DNA of 64,000 nucleotides from Panulirus ornatus. Taxonomy: Eukaryota; Arthropoda; Malacostraca; Decapoda; Palinuridae. Under the pieces are notes generated by a model. That model made no database searches, had not been told where the DNA came from, and was given only the letters and a program-made list of their open reading frames with translations. Positions 30,204 to 45,898 of the stretch are shown here, in pieces (position 1 is the first letter of the stretch; each line of letters starts with the position of its first letter). A program made the translations under genes and the position numbers. The stretch is taken from NCBI RefSeq assembly GCF_036320965.1, contig NC_092248.1, positions 21,872,419 to 21,936,418 on the forward strand, in the 5' to 3' direction.

Positions 30204-30206
<3 letters not shown>
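29972..30206 (-). mobile_element. RTE-derived SINE, complete
   Basis: Mirror partner of the SINE at 29704-29958. The tail has GCATTAGCAAGGTAGCG instead of GCGTTAGCGAGGTAGCG. It ends at its head in CCCCAGGGATAAATA, joined to (TA)n. The pair makes an imperfect inverted repeat of about 235 bp. Confidence 0.78.

Positions 30207-30281
<75 letters not shown>
30207..30281. repeat. (TA)n, ~75 bp
   Basis: Between a SINE head (left) and an RTE 3' tail (right, minus strand). Confidence 0.97.
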
Positions 30282-30282
<1 letters not shown>

Positions 30283-31995
30283 TTATACTTTGTCGCTGTC
30301 TCCCGCGTTTGCGAGGTAGCGCAAGGAAACAGACGAAAGAAATGGCCCAACCCCCCCCCCATACACATGTATATACATACGTCCACACACGCAAATATAC
30401 ATACCTACACAGCTTTCCATGGTTTACCCCAGACGCTTCACATGCCTTGATTCAATCCACTGACAGCACGTCAACCCCGGTATACCACATCGCTCCAATT
30501 TACTCTATTCCTTGCCCTCCTTTCACCCTCCTGCATGTTCAGGCCCGATCACACAAAATCTTTTTCACTCCATCTCTCCAATTTGGTCTCCCTCTTCTCC
30601 TTGCTCCCTCCACCTCCGACACATATATCCTCTTGGTCAATCTTTCCTCACTCATCCTCTCCATGTGCCCAAACCACTTCAAAACACCCTCTTCTGCTCT
30701 CTCAACCACGCTCTTTTTATTTCCACACATCTCTCTTACCCTTACGTTACTCACTCGATCAAACCACCTCACACCACACATTGTCCTCAAACATCTCATT
30801 TCCAGCACATCCATCCTCCTGCGCACAACTCTATCCATAGCCCACGCCTCGCAACCATACAACATTGTTGGAGCCACTATTCCTTCAAACATACCCATTT
30901 TTGCTTTCCGAGATAATGTTCTCGACTTCCACACATTCTTCAAGGCTCCCAGAATTTTCGCCCCCTCCCCCACCCTATGATCCACTTCCGCTTCCATGGT
31001 TCCATCCGCTGCCAGATCCACTCCCAGATATCTAAAACACTTCACTTCCTCCAGTTTTTCTCCATTCAAACTCACCTCCCAATTGACTTGACTCCTCAAC
31101 CCTACTGTACCTAATAACCTTGCTCTTATTCACATTTACTCTTAACTTTCTTCTTCCACACACTTTACCAAACTCAGTCACCAGCTTCTGCAGTTTCTCA
31201 CATGAATCAGCCACCAGCGCTGTATCATCAGCGAACAACAACTGACTCACTTCCCAAGCTCTCTCATCCCCAACAGACTTCATACTTGCCCCTCTTTCCA
31301 AAACTCTTGCATTTACCTCCCTAACAACCCCATCCATAAACAAATTAAACAACCATGGAGACATCACACACCCCTGCCGCAAACCTACATTCACTGAGAA
31401 CCAATCACTTTCCTCTCTTCCTACACGTACACATGCCTTACATCCTCGATAAAAACTTTTCACTGCTTCTAACAACTTTCCTCCCACACCATATATTCTT
31501 AATACCTTCCACAGAGCATCTCTATCAACTCTATCATATGCCTTCTCCAGATCCATAAATGCTACATACAAATCCATTTGCTTTTCTAAGTATTTCTCAC
31601 ATACATTCTTCAAAGCAAACACCTGATCCACACATCCTCTACCACTTCTGAAACCACACTGCTCTTCCCCAATCTGATGCTCTGTATCTGCCTTCACCCT
31701 CTCAATCAATACCCTCCCATATAATTTACCAGGAATACTCAACAAACTTATACCTCTGTAATTTGAGCACTCACTCTTATCCCCTTTGCCTTTGTACAAT
31801 GGCACTATGCACGCATTCCGCCAATCCTCAGGCACCTCACCATGAGTCATACATACATTAAATAACCTTACCAACCAGTCAACAATACAGTCACCCCCTT
31901 TTTTTAATAAATTCCACTGCAATACCATCCAAACCTGCTGCCTTGCCGGCTTTCATCTTCCGCAAAGCTTTCACTACCTCTTCTCTGTTTACCAG
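30282..31995 (-). mobile_element. RTE retrotransposon, 5'-truncated, short-tail subfamily, frameshifted
   Basis: Short tail 30282-30470 with GCTACCTCGCAAACGCGGGA, then the YRG stop at 30471-30473. Coding runs up to about 31995, ending inside the ...GKAAGLDG... segment before the RT. Blocks [39 protein letters not shown] and [13 protein letters not shown] are intact in the 31032-31928 frame. Frame breaks: one missing C near 30545, a 6-nt in-frame deletion near 30575, one extra base near 31091 and an extra T in the poly-T near 31908. The 5' edge (31995) passes straight into unique DNA without (TA)n, so it may be a true 5' truncation point. Confidence 0.9.
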
Positions 31996-32242
31996 TGGTT
32001 AAATTGATGAGAACTGCTATTGTCGTTTGTGTAAATAAATTATACATTTCCTTTTTTCCATAGCCAGAGGTTGAACCATTATGTGACATTCATTTTTTTT
32101 AATTCATTTCAAGCTAGAAGTTTCAGTTTTCTAAATTGTTTCTTACATTTTTCATATGTATATATATGTATGTGTGTGTGTGTGTATATGTGCGTATGTA
32201 TGTGTATGTGTGTGTATGTGTATATGTGTATATATATGTATA
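31996..32242. other. Unique DNA ending in degenerate (GT)/(TA) repeat
   Basis: 32159-32242 is an imperfect TG/TA array (GTATGTGTGTGTGTGTGTAT). No gene in the rest. Confidence 0.5.
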
Positions 32243-35550
<3,308 letters not shown>

Positions 35551-35799
35551 ATGCAACACAGCCCACTGGTCCATATTAACTTCCTGCCCACTGGCGGTGG
35601 GGTCCCACATTAACCCCAGAACACCACAAGACACCGTACTGACAACCACCTCCCATCACCAACCCAGTTCTTGCCCACTACCCCTAACCCACCACCCGTC
35701 ACCCACCACCACTTACCCACTAGCCTTCACCTATGACCCTTAACCCATCACTATATAATCGCACCCAACGCAATAGTAATACGAAAACATCACTGTACT
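35551..35799. other. Unique C-rich DNA
   Basis: Rich in CCCACT/CACCAC-type words (35590-35750), a degenerate short-period stretch without clear unit. No gene. Confidence 0.35.
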
Positions 35800-35995
35800 A
35801 GAACGAGAAGGAATAAAGTCTGTAGGGTCGAACTTATAGGTTCGAATCCTGGTAACGGTAATCGGTCCACAGTCAACCCAGCTGTTCATCCACTCTTAGG
35901 GGTGGTCGATAAAATGGGTTCCTGGCTCAAGCTAAGGTATATTGTTGAGGTGCCGTCTTAGCTAACATGAAAAAAAGGAAAAAGAACTGGACCCC
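35800..35995 (+). mobile_element. tRNA-like SINE (box B visible), + copy
   Basis: GGTTCGAATCC at 35849 is a perfect RNA polymerase III box B. Downstream come ATCGGTCCACAGTCAACCCA and GCTGTTCATCCACTC, then GGGTTCCTGGCTCAAGC, and an A-rich region near 35970. A second copy in the opposite orientation follows at 36108. Box A is not convincing, so the promoter is likely decayed. This differs from the RTE-derived SINE. Confidence 0.55.
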
Positions 35996-36059
35996 TTAAC
36001 TATGATTATTATTTGTGTTATGTGGACGGAGTTGTCGCGTCTCTTAACCTTATACACAT

Positions 36060-36062
<3 letters not shown>

Positions 36063-36114
<52 letters not shown>
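36063..36114. repeat. (CA)n, ~52 bp
   Basis: Uninterrupted CA between the two tRNA-like SINE copies. Confidence 0.97.
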
Positions 36115-36195
36115 GCAGCCCCAAGAAAGGATGAACAGCTGGGTTGGCTGTGAGCCGATTAATGTGTCCGGAACTGAAACCCGGGCCCATTTTTA
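36108..36195 (-). mobile_element. tRNA-like SINE, minus-strand fragment
   Basis: Reverse complement reads ATTAATCGGCTCACAGCCAA and CCCAGCTGTTCATCCTTTC, matching the body of the + copy at 35.86-35.90 kb. GGGCCCGGGTTTCAGTTCC may be a mutated box B region. Confidence 0.5.
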
Positions 36196-36232
36196 ATGGT
36201 AGGTCGCAATGATAATTACAGCACTACAGGCT

Positions 36233-36366
<134 letters not shown>

Positions 36367-36532
36367 ATAACAGATGATAATGATGAACGGATTATTGAAT
36401 CTAGGCAGCCATTTGCCTGAAAGTACTCAGTTGAGATATTACAGGTATTATATAACCGGAAGGTCATCATAATAGTAACTGGTTAACTAATCATACAAGA
36501 GCCTAGGATCAAGGTAGGGGGGCTGGGTATCT

Positions 36533-36551
36533 GGGGGGGGGGGGGGGGGGG
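36533..36551. repeat. G homopolymer (19)
   Basis: Long G run immediately upstream of the 42-bp minisatellite. Length is likely unreliable in sequencing. Confidence 0.9.
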
Positions 36552-36597
36552 TAGCATAGACCAGCGGGGTAGCAACCGCTTACCTTCCCAGTGAGGC

Positions 36598-37012
36598 TGG
36601 TACTGAGGAGTGCCAACACCTCACCTAAGACAGCCGGGTCTGTGCCTAGAACAGCCAACACCTCACCTAAGACAGCCGGGTCTGTGCCTAGAACAGCCAA
36701 CACCTCACCTAAGACAGCCGGGTCTGTGCCTAGAACAGCCAACACCTCACCTAAGACAGCCGGGTCTGTGCCTAGAACAGCCAACACCTCACATAAGACA
36801 GCCGGGTCTGTGCCTAGAACAGCCAGCACCTCACCTAAGACAGCCGGGTCTGTGCCTAGAACAGCCAACACCTCACCACCTAAGACAGCCGGCATCGTAT
36901 TTAGAACACTCAGCAACTGACTTAAGACTGCCGGCTGTGTACCTAGAATAGCCGGCAACTTACTTAAGACAACCGGGTGTGTACCCAGAACAGCCGGCAC
37001 CGTACTCAGTAC
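36598..37012. repeat. 42-bp minisatellite built from two 21-bp halves
   Basis: Six or more copies of a 42-bp unit between 36612 and 36880 (GCCAACACC at 36612, 36654 and so on). Each unit is CCTAAGACAGCC + GGGTCTGTG and CCTAGAACAGCC + AACACCTCA, so the halves are 21-bp paralogues. From 36890 to 37012 the copies are diverged (GGCATCGTATTTAGAACACT and others) and look like the older edge. All frames stay open because 42 is divisible by 3; no evidence it is translated. Confidence 0.92.
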
Positions 37013-37411
37013 AATATGCCTCGATTGTAAACAAAGGTTCCAGAATGTACAGCAGTCGTACAGTTCTGTTGTACACTTCCAGTCTCTGTTTGACATTTCC
37101 GCTCTCACTTACGAATATCATCTGCATATTTACAAATGAACTGTTGCTGAAATCTTTATCATTTACACGTAAGATAGTTATCAGTTAAGCGATTCATTCA
37201 TATGGATGGTTTTCGAATCACAGGGTAAGTTGAAACCACACCTCCATTAGCGTGTTGGATCAGTTTTCAATGGGACTCATCTCGTGTATATGTCTCTCCC
37301 TATGTTCCCATTCGTCCCCCTCATCACCACGCCACTTCTCCCATCATCATTCCTCTTCTATGATCACATCCTTCCACTCAGAAAGCCCTTGCCCATGATC
37401 ACCCATGGCTC
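37013..37411. other. Unique DNA, no gene seen
   Basis: No ORF or repeat that I recognise. Confidence 0.4.
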
Positions 37412-37477
37412 GGGCGTGGCGTGGGTATGGCTAGGGCGTGGCGTGGGTATGGCTAGGGCGTGGCGTGGGTATGGCTA
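37412..37477. repeat. 22-bp minisatellite, 3 perfect copies
   Basis: Unit GGGCGTGGCGTGGGTATGGC followed by TA, three times without a difference (37412, 37434, 37456). A recent expansion. Confidence 0.95.
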
Positions 37478-37640
37478 GGATAGCAGCCTACCACTGTCTC
37501 GTGACTCAGCCAGCGCCATCAACCCGTTAGTAGAGGAAGGAGGGGAGGGCGGCGCTAATCATTAACCTCTACCACCAGAACCCATTAGTGGGATTAATCC
37601 ATTAATCTTACCTAATCCCAGAATATGAGAAAATCCGCTT

Positions 37641-37676
37641 TATAAAAGCTGAGGATGTTGATTAGGTGATGCAGTT
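37641..37676 (+). promoter_or_regulatory. Possible TATA/Inr core promoter
   Basis: TATAAAAG at 37641-37648 and GCAGTTAC at 37671-37678. The A of CAGT (37673) lies 32 nt after the first T of the TATA box, the usual spacing. No DPE seen. The first ATG downstream is at 37781, opening 52 codons. Chance occurrence is possible. Confidence 0.3.
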
Positions 37677-37780
37677 ACATATCGTGTGAGCAGCTGTGTC
37701 ATACTGACGAAGTCCTCGTTCACCTCATTATCGAGTACTGTTTGCATGTTTGAGACTGGCTCTTCCTCCATCCCTCCCTC

Positions 37781-37939
37781 ATGGCCAGAGTGGAGTTAAA
37801 AGCCTTCCGCCTTCATGGGTCTCCACACGGCATCTTCTCAGGGAATTCCATTACTGGGGCAGATTTTCAGAAGGGCCTATTGACGTGCGTGGAGATAAAC
37901 CATAACGATCATGATGATAGAACTCACAAGGAATATTAA
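37781..37939 (+). CDS. Small hypothetical ORF (52 codons) downstream of TATA/Inr
   Basis: Starts MARVELKAFRLHGSPHGIFS and ends near HNDHDDRTHKEY. The segment LKAFRLHGSPHGIFSGNSIT recalls the N-terminal strand pair of arrestin-domain proteins (LKxFxI...GxYFSGNxVxG), but it is too short and has no splice donor at the expected place. It may be a pseudo-exon or coincidence. Reported only because of the promoter-like sequence 108 nt upstream of its ATG. Confidence 0.2.
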   Translation: MARVELKAFRLHGSPHGIFSGNSITGADFQKGLLTCVEINHNDHDDRTHKEY

Positions 37940-38690
<751 letters not shown>

Positions 38691-39052
38691 TGCTGAAGGA
38701 AGTCAAGACTGAAGTAAGACGATAGAGGGAAGTTCGAGGCTGAAGTCAGCAGAAAGGCTTTAGAATGAAGTCAGACGACGGGGGGAGGGGGGGGTTTGGA
38801 ATGGCACTAAAGCCAGCCTACAGAAAAGGCCTGGGACTGAAGCCAGCCTAAAGAAAAAAAGCTTGAGAATGAAGAAAACCGACAGAAAAAAGCTTGACAC
38901 TGGAGCTATTTGGTAAATTAAAGGCTTAAAACTGAAGCCAGGCAATTGAAAAACAGCTTGAGATTGAAGTAAGCGACCAAAGAAAACTTGATAGTGAAGC
39001 CAGTCGATAAAAAAGCTTGAAACTGAAGCCAGCCGAAGAAAAGCTTGAGTTA
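38691..39052. repeat. Degenerate ~30-bp minisatellite (AAGCTTGAGACTGAAGCCAGC type)
   Basis: Around ten diverged units, with ACTGAAGCCAGCC and AAAAAGCTTGA recurring at about 28-33 bp (for example 38838, 38931, 38992, 39021). Old and irregular. Confidence 0.75.
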
Positions 39053-39290
39053 TCTCACGCCCATCTGCAGAGAGGTAGCAGTTCTACTTAAACCTGATAG
39101 AAAAACCCACTGATAGAAGAGCCATAGTTCCCTAAGACATACCGATACTCTAGCCTTAGTTCCCTCTTGCCTTGCTGTAGATAAGCCATGGCTTTGGTGA
39201 AACTCACTTGATTCCTCCAACACGCCTGCACAAATCCTTCTGCTCTCTCAAACTCGTCAATGAAAATATCATCATCGCAGAGACTTACTA
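39053..39290. other. Unique DNA
   Basis: No gene or repeat that I recognise between the two degenerate minisatellites. Confidence 0.35.
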
Positions 39291-39665
39291 GCAAAGGTGT
39301 CAACCCTTACAAACGTACCAGTAGAAATGTCTCTTCCTTACCGCAAACCTACCAGGAAAATGCCTCTCTGTTACCTGCCAGCAAAAATGTCTCTTACTGT
39401 AAACCTACCAACAGAAATGCCTCTCACGATAACCTAACAGTAGAAATGCCTCTCACTGTAAACCTACCAATAGAAATGCCTCTCACAATAACCTAACACT
39501 AGAAATGCCTCTCACTGTAAACCTACTAATAGAAATGCCTCTCTGCAAACCTACTTGTAGAAATGCCTCTCTTCTTACAAACCTACCAGTAGCTATGCTT
39601 ATCTTGCATACTTACCAATAGATAACCCTCTCGTCCAGCAAACCTACCAATACGAATGCCTCTTT
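39291..39665. repeat. Degenerate ~29-bp minisatellite (AAACCTACCAATAGAAATGCCTCTC type)
   Basis: At least ten units with CCTACCA(A/G)(T/C)AGAAATGCC and CTCTCAC recurring. The middle copies alternate GTAAACCTACCAATAG with ATAACCTAACAGTAG, so the unit is partly a two-part repeat of about 58 bp. Confidence 0.8.
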
Positions 39666-39985
39666 TCAAACAAATAACAAAACTGTTTCTGGCTGTGTAT
39701 AGTCGCCGGCAGATAAGACTTCGTTCGCTTAAATCAGTCAGCACGTACAGGCTCAGTTAACATGCCGCTAGGTATTGACAAAAGGTAGAATGTCGAGTCC
39801 ATTCCTACATATGGGTACGTCAGGTTACAGTCACGAAATATGAACGTTGACTTAAGTCCGGACTTATGAAGCATCATCACACACATTGGAACACGAAACT
39901 TCCGCAGGTTAACTGAAATCGCGTATCTTCTCGCTCCTACCTATCTCACACTCGCCTCACTCAGTCAGGCAGGCCCTCTACGATC

Positions 39986-40018
<33 letters not shown>

Positions 40019-40315
40019 GACACAAACACACATACTCAGAGAGGGACGTCGTCAACAGTGAACAGTGTTTCGTGAGATACGTCCAGTGCCAGTGTAACTA
40101 ACCAGAGGTTGTGACAAAAGCTGGTGAGTGGGGATGTAAGGAACTTGTGTTAGCGTCATGATGGTGGATGGCTGGAGTAGACAACCCGAGGAAACTGTGG
40201 ATATGGGCAGTAAGCAGTGGGGTGAAAGGCTACTTGATGGGGCCCCCACCAGTGGAGAACCCTTTCCAAAATAGGGGAATATGAAGGGGTTACCATAACG
40301 TGCTAAACGGCGATC

Positions 40316-40317
<2 letters not shown>
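39666..40317. other. Unique DNA with a (CA)-rich patch
   Basis: 39984-40033 is an interrupted CA array. No gene supported elsewhere. Confidence 0.4.

Positions 40318-40405
<88 letters not shown>
40318..40405. repeat. (TA)n, ~88 bp
   Basis: Borders the palindromic-family module on the right. Confidence 0.96.
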
Positions 40406-40407
<2 letters not shown>

Positions 40408-40705
40408 TGGAAAAGATCACAATTTTGCGCGTGATCAAGAAATTCCTATGAGTCCACGGGGAAAATGAAACACGAAAAGTTCCCTAGTGAACTTTCGTGT
40501 AATAACCACATCAAGTTTATGAACGCTCGTTGTATGTTTTGGACAATCACATGTTTACCAAATCGCGTCCTAGCTTCGTCTTTTCGATGTATATCAACTG
40601 ACTGTTATATTTCTCTCTTGTGTCTTCCCTGATGATGTGATTATTACACGAAAGTGCCCTTTGGAACTTTTCGTGTTTCATTTTCCCCGTGGACTCATAG
40701 GGATA
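40406..40705. mobile_element. Palindromic-family (Penelope-like?) module, imperfect inverted pair
   Basis: Left piece 40406-40513 (minus reading) starts with GATCACAATTTTGCGCGTGA and GAGTCCACGGGGAAAATGAA. Right piece 40514-40705 (plus reading) starts AGTTTATGAACGCTCGTTGT and includes GGACAATCACATGTTTACCA, CGATGTATATCAACTGACTG and CCCTGATGATGTGATTATTA followed by CACGAAAGTG. CTGATGA is at 40629-40635 and CGAAA at 40649-40653, joined by GTG/CAC that could pair. The copy shows more of the element's inner end than the 29 kb palindrome. Confidence 0.6.
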
Positions 40706-40708
40706 TAC

Positions 40709-40807
<99 letters not shown>

Positions 40808-40811
40808 TTTT
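40706..40811. repeat. (TA)n then poly-T
   Basis: About 86 bp TA plus about 20 T. On the minus strand it follows the RTE tail as A-run then TA, the same order as at 35.28 and 44.72 kb. Confidence 0.96.
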
Positions 40812-42925
<2,114 letters not shown>

Positions 42926-42928
<3 letters not shown>

Positions 42929-43167
42929 ATCCCTGGGGATAAGGGATTAAGAATACTTCCCACGTATTCCCTGCGTGTCGTAGAAGGCGACTAAAAGGGG
43001 AGAGAGCGGGGGGCTGGAAATCCTCCCCTCTCGTTTTTTTTTAATTTCCCAAAACAAGGAACAGAGGGGGCCAGGTGAGGATATTCCAAAAAAGGCCCAG
43101 TCCTCTGTTCTTAACGCTACCTCGCTAACGAGGGAAATGGCGAATAGTTTAAAAGAAAAAGAAAAAT
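42926..43167 (+). mobile_element. RTE-derived SINE, complete
   Basis: Has two private marks, GGATTAAGAATAC in the head and GATATTCCAAAAAAGGCCCAG in the middle, both shared with the SINE at 50.1-50.3 kb, so the two come from the same source copy. The tail keeps TTAACGCTACCTCGCTAACG. Confidence 0.78.
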
Positions 43168-43169
43168 AT

Positions 43170-43256
<87 letters not shown>
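43168..43256. repeat. (TA)n, ~89 bp
   Basis: Starts with TATACATACATA, then pure TA; leads into an RTE fragment. Confidence 0.95.
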
Positions 43257-43258
<2 letters not shown>

Positions 43259-43700
43259 AGGGAGGTGAATGCAAGAGTTTTGGAAAGAGGGGCAAGTATG
43301 AAGTCTGTTGGGGATGAGAGAGCTTGGGTAGTGAGTCAGTTGTTGTTCGCTGATGATACAACGCTGGTGGCTGATTCATGTGAGAAACTGCAGAAGCTGG
43401 TGACTGAGTTTGGTAAATTGTGTGAAAGAAGAAAGTTAAGAGTAAATGTGAATAAGAGCAAGGTTATTAGGTACAGTAGGGTTGAGGGTCAAGTCAATTG
43501 GGAGGTAAGTTTGAATGGAGAAAAACGGGAGGAAGTAAAGTGTTTTAGATAACTGGGAGTGGAAAGTGAAAGCTGTGTAGGTATGTATATTTGCGTGTGT
43601 GGACGTATCTATATACATGTGTATGGGGGTGGGTTGGGCCATTTCTTTCGTCTGTTTCCTTGCGCTACCTCGCAAACGCGGGAGTCAGCGTCCAAGCAAG
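43256..43700 (+). mobile_element. RTE fragment: middle of RT joined directly to 3' tail
   Basis: Coding from [19 protein letters not shown] through LLFADDTTLVADS to about 43560, where GATAACTGGGAGTGGA (with a stop) jumps to AAGTGAAAGCTGTGTAGG of the short tail. The whole C-terminal region is deleted. The tail ends GCGGGAGTCAGCGTCCAAGC, mutated, and runs into another RTE piece without (TA)n. Confidence 0.85.
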
Positions 43701-43706
43701 AAAAAG

Positions 43707-44837
<1,131 letters not shown>

Positions 44838-45885
44838 CGGAATAGGATGTATTTAGGGAAGCAGTGATGGCTTGCGCAAAAGATGCCTAGGGCATGAGAA
44901 GCCTAGGGAGGTGGGCAGATTAGAAAGGGTAGTAAGTGATGGGATGAAGAAGTAAGATTGTTAGTGAAAGAGAAGAGAGAGGTATTTGAACGCTTTTTGC
45001 AGGGAAATAATGCAAATGACTAGGAGATATATAAAAGAAGGAGGCAGGAGTTCAAGAGAAAGGTGCAAGAGATGAAAAAGAGGGCAAATAAGAGTTGGTG
45101 TGAGAGAGTATCATTAAATTTTAGGGAGAAAAAAAAAGATGTTTTGGAAGGAGGTACATAAAGTGCGTAAGGCAAGGGAACAAATGGGAACTTTAGTGAA
45201 GGGGGCTGATGGGGAGGTGATAACAAGAAGTGGTGATGTGAGAAGATGGAGTGAGTATTTTGAAGGATTGTTGAATGTGTTTGATGAAAGAGTGGTAGAT
45301 ATAGGGTGTTTTGGTCGAGGTGCTGTGCAAAGTGAGAGGGTCAGGGAGAATGATTTGGTAAACAGAGAAGAGGTAGTAAAAGCTTTGCGGAAGATGAAAG
45401 CCGGTAAGGCAACGGGTTTGGATGGTAGTGTAGTAGAATTTATTAAAAAAGGGGGTGACTGTATTATTGACTGATTGGTAAGGTTATTTATGGTGAGGTG
45501 CCTGAGGATTGGCGGAATGCTTGCATAGTGCCATTGTACAAAGGCAAAGGGGATAAGAGTGAGTATTCAAATTACAGAGGTAAAAGTTTGTTGAGAATTA
45601 TTGGGAAATTACATGGGAGGGTATTGATTGAGAGGGTGAAGGCATGTACAGAGCATCAGATTGGGGAAGAGCAGTTTGGTTTCAAAAGTGGTAGAGGAGG
45701 TGTGGATCAGGTGTTTCCTTTGAAAAATGTATGTGAGAAATACTTAGAAAAGCAAATGGATTTGTATGTAGCATATATGGATCTGGAGAAGGCATATGAT
45801 AGAGTTGATAGAGATGGTATGGGAAGTAAGTTGTTAGAAGCAGTGAAATATTTTTTCGAGGAGTAAGACATGTGTACGTAAAGTA
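44838..45885 (+). mobile_element. RTE retrotransposon, decayed, 5'- and 3'-truncated
   Basis: Follows the element from the linker (GATGTATTTAGGGAAGCAGT) through [57 protein letters not shown] and [20 protein letters not shown], ending near AGACATGTGTACGT. In-frame stops near 44889, 45022 and 45471, plus a deletion after DRVDRD, show an older copy. It meets a minus-strand RTE across about 14 bp. Confidence 0.87.
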
Positions 45886-45898
45886 TATACTAAATATA

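Noticed and set aside
35849..35859. tRNA gene from GGTTCGAATCC
   Set aside because: No cloverleaf or convincing box A upstream; sequence after box B matches a repeated SINE body.
36509..37108. 199-codon minus-strand ORF with VLAVLGTDPAVLGE repeats as a protein gene
   Set aside because: The 42-bp unit is divisible by three, so all frames stay open; both strands give equally long frames; copies show no sign of coding constraint.
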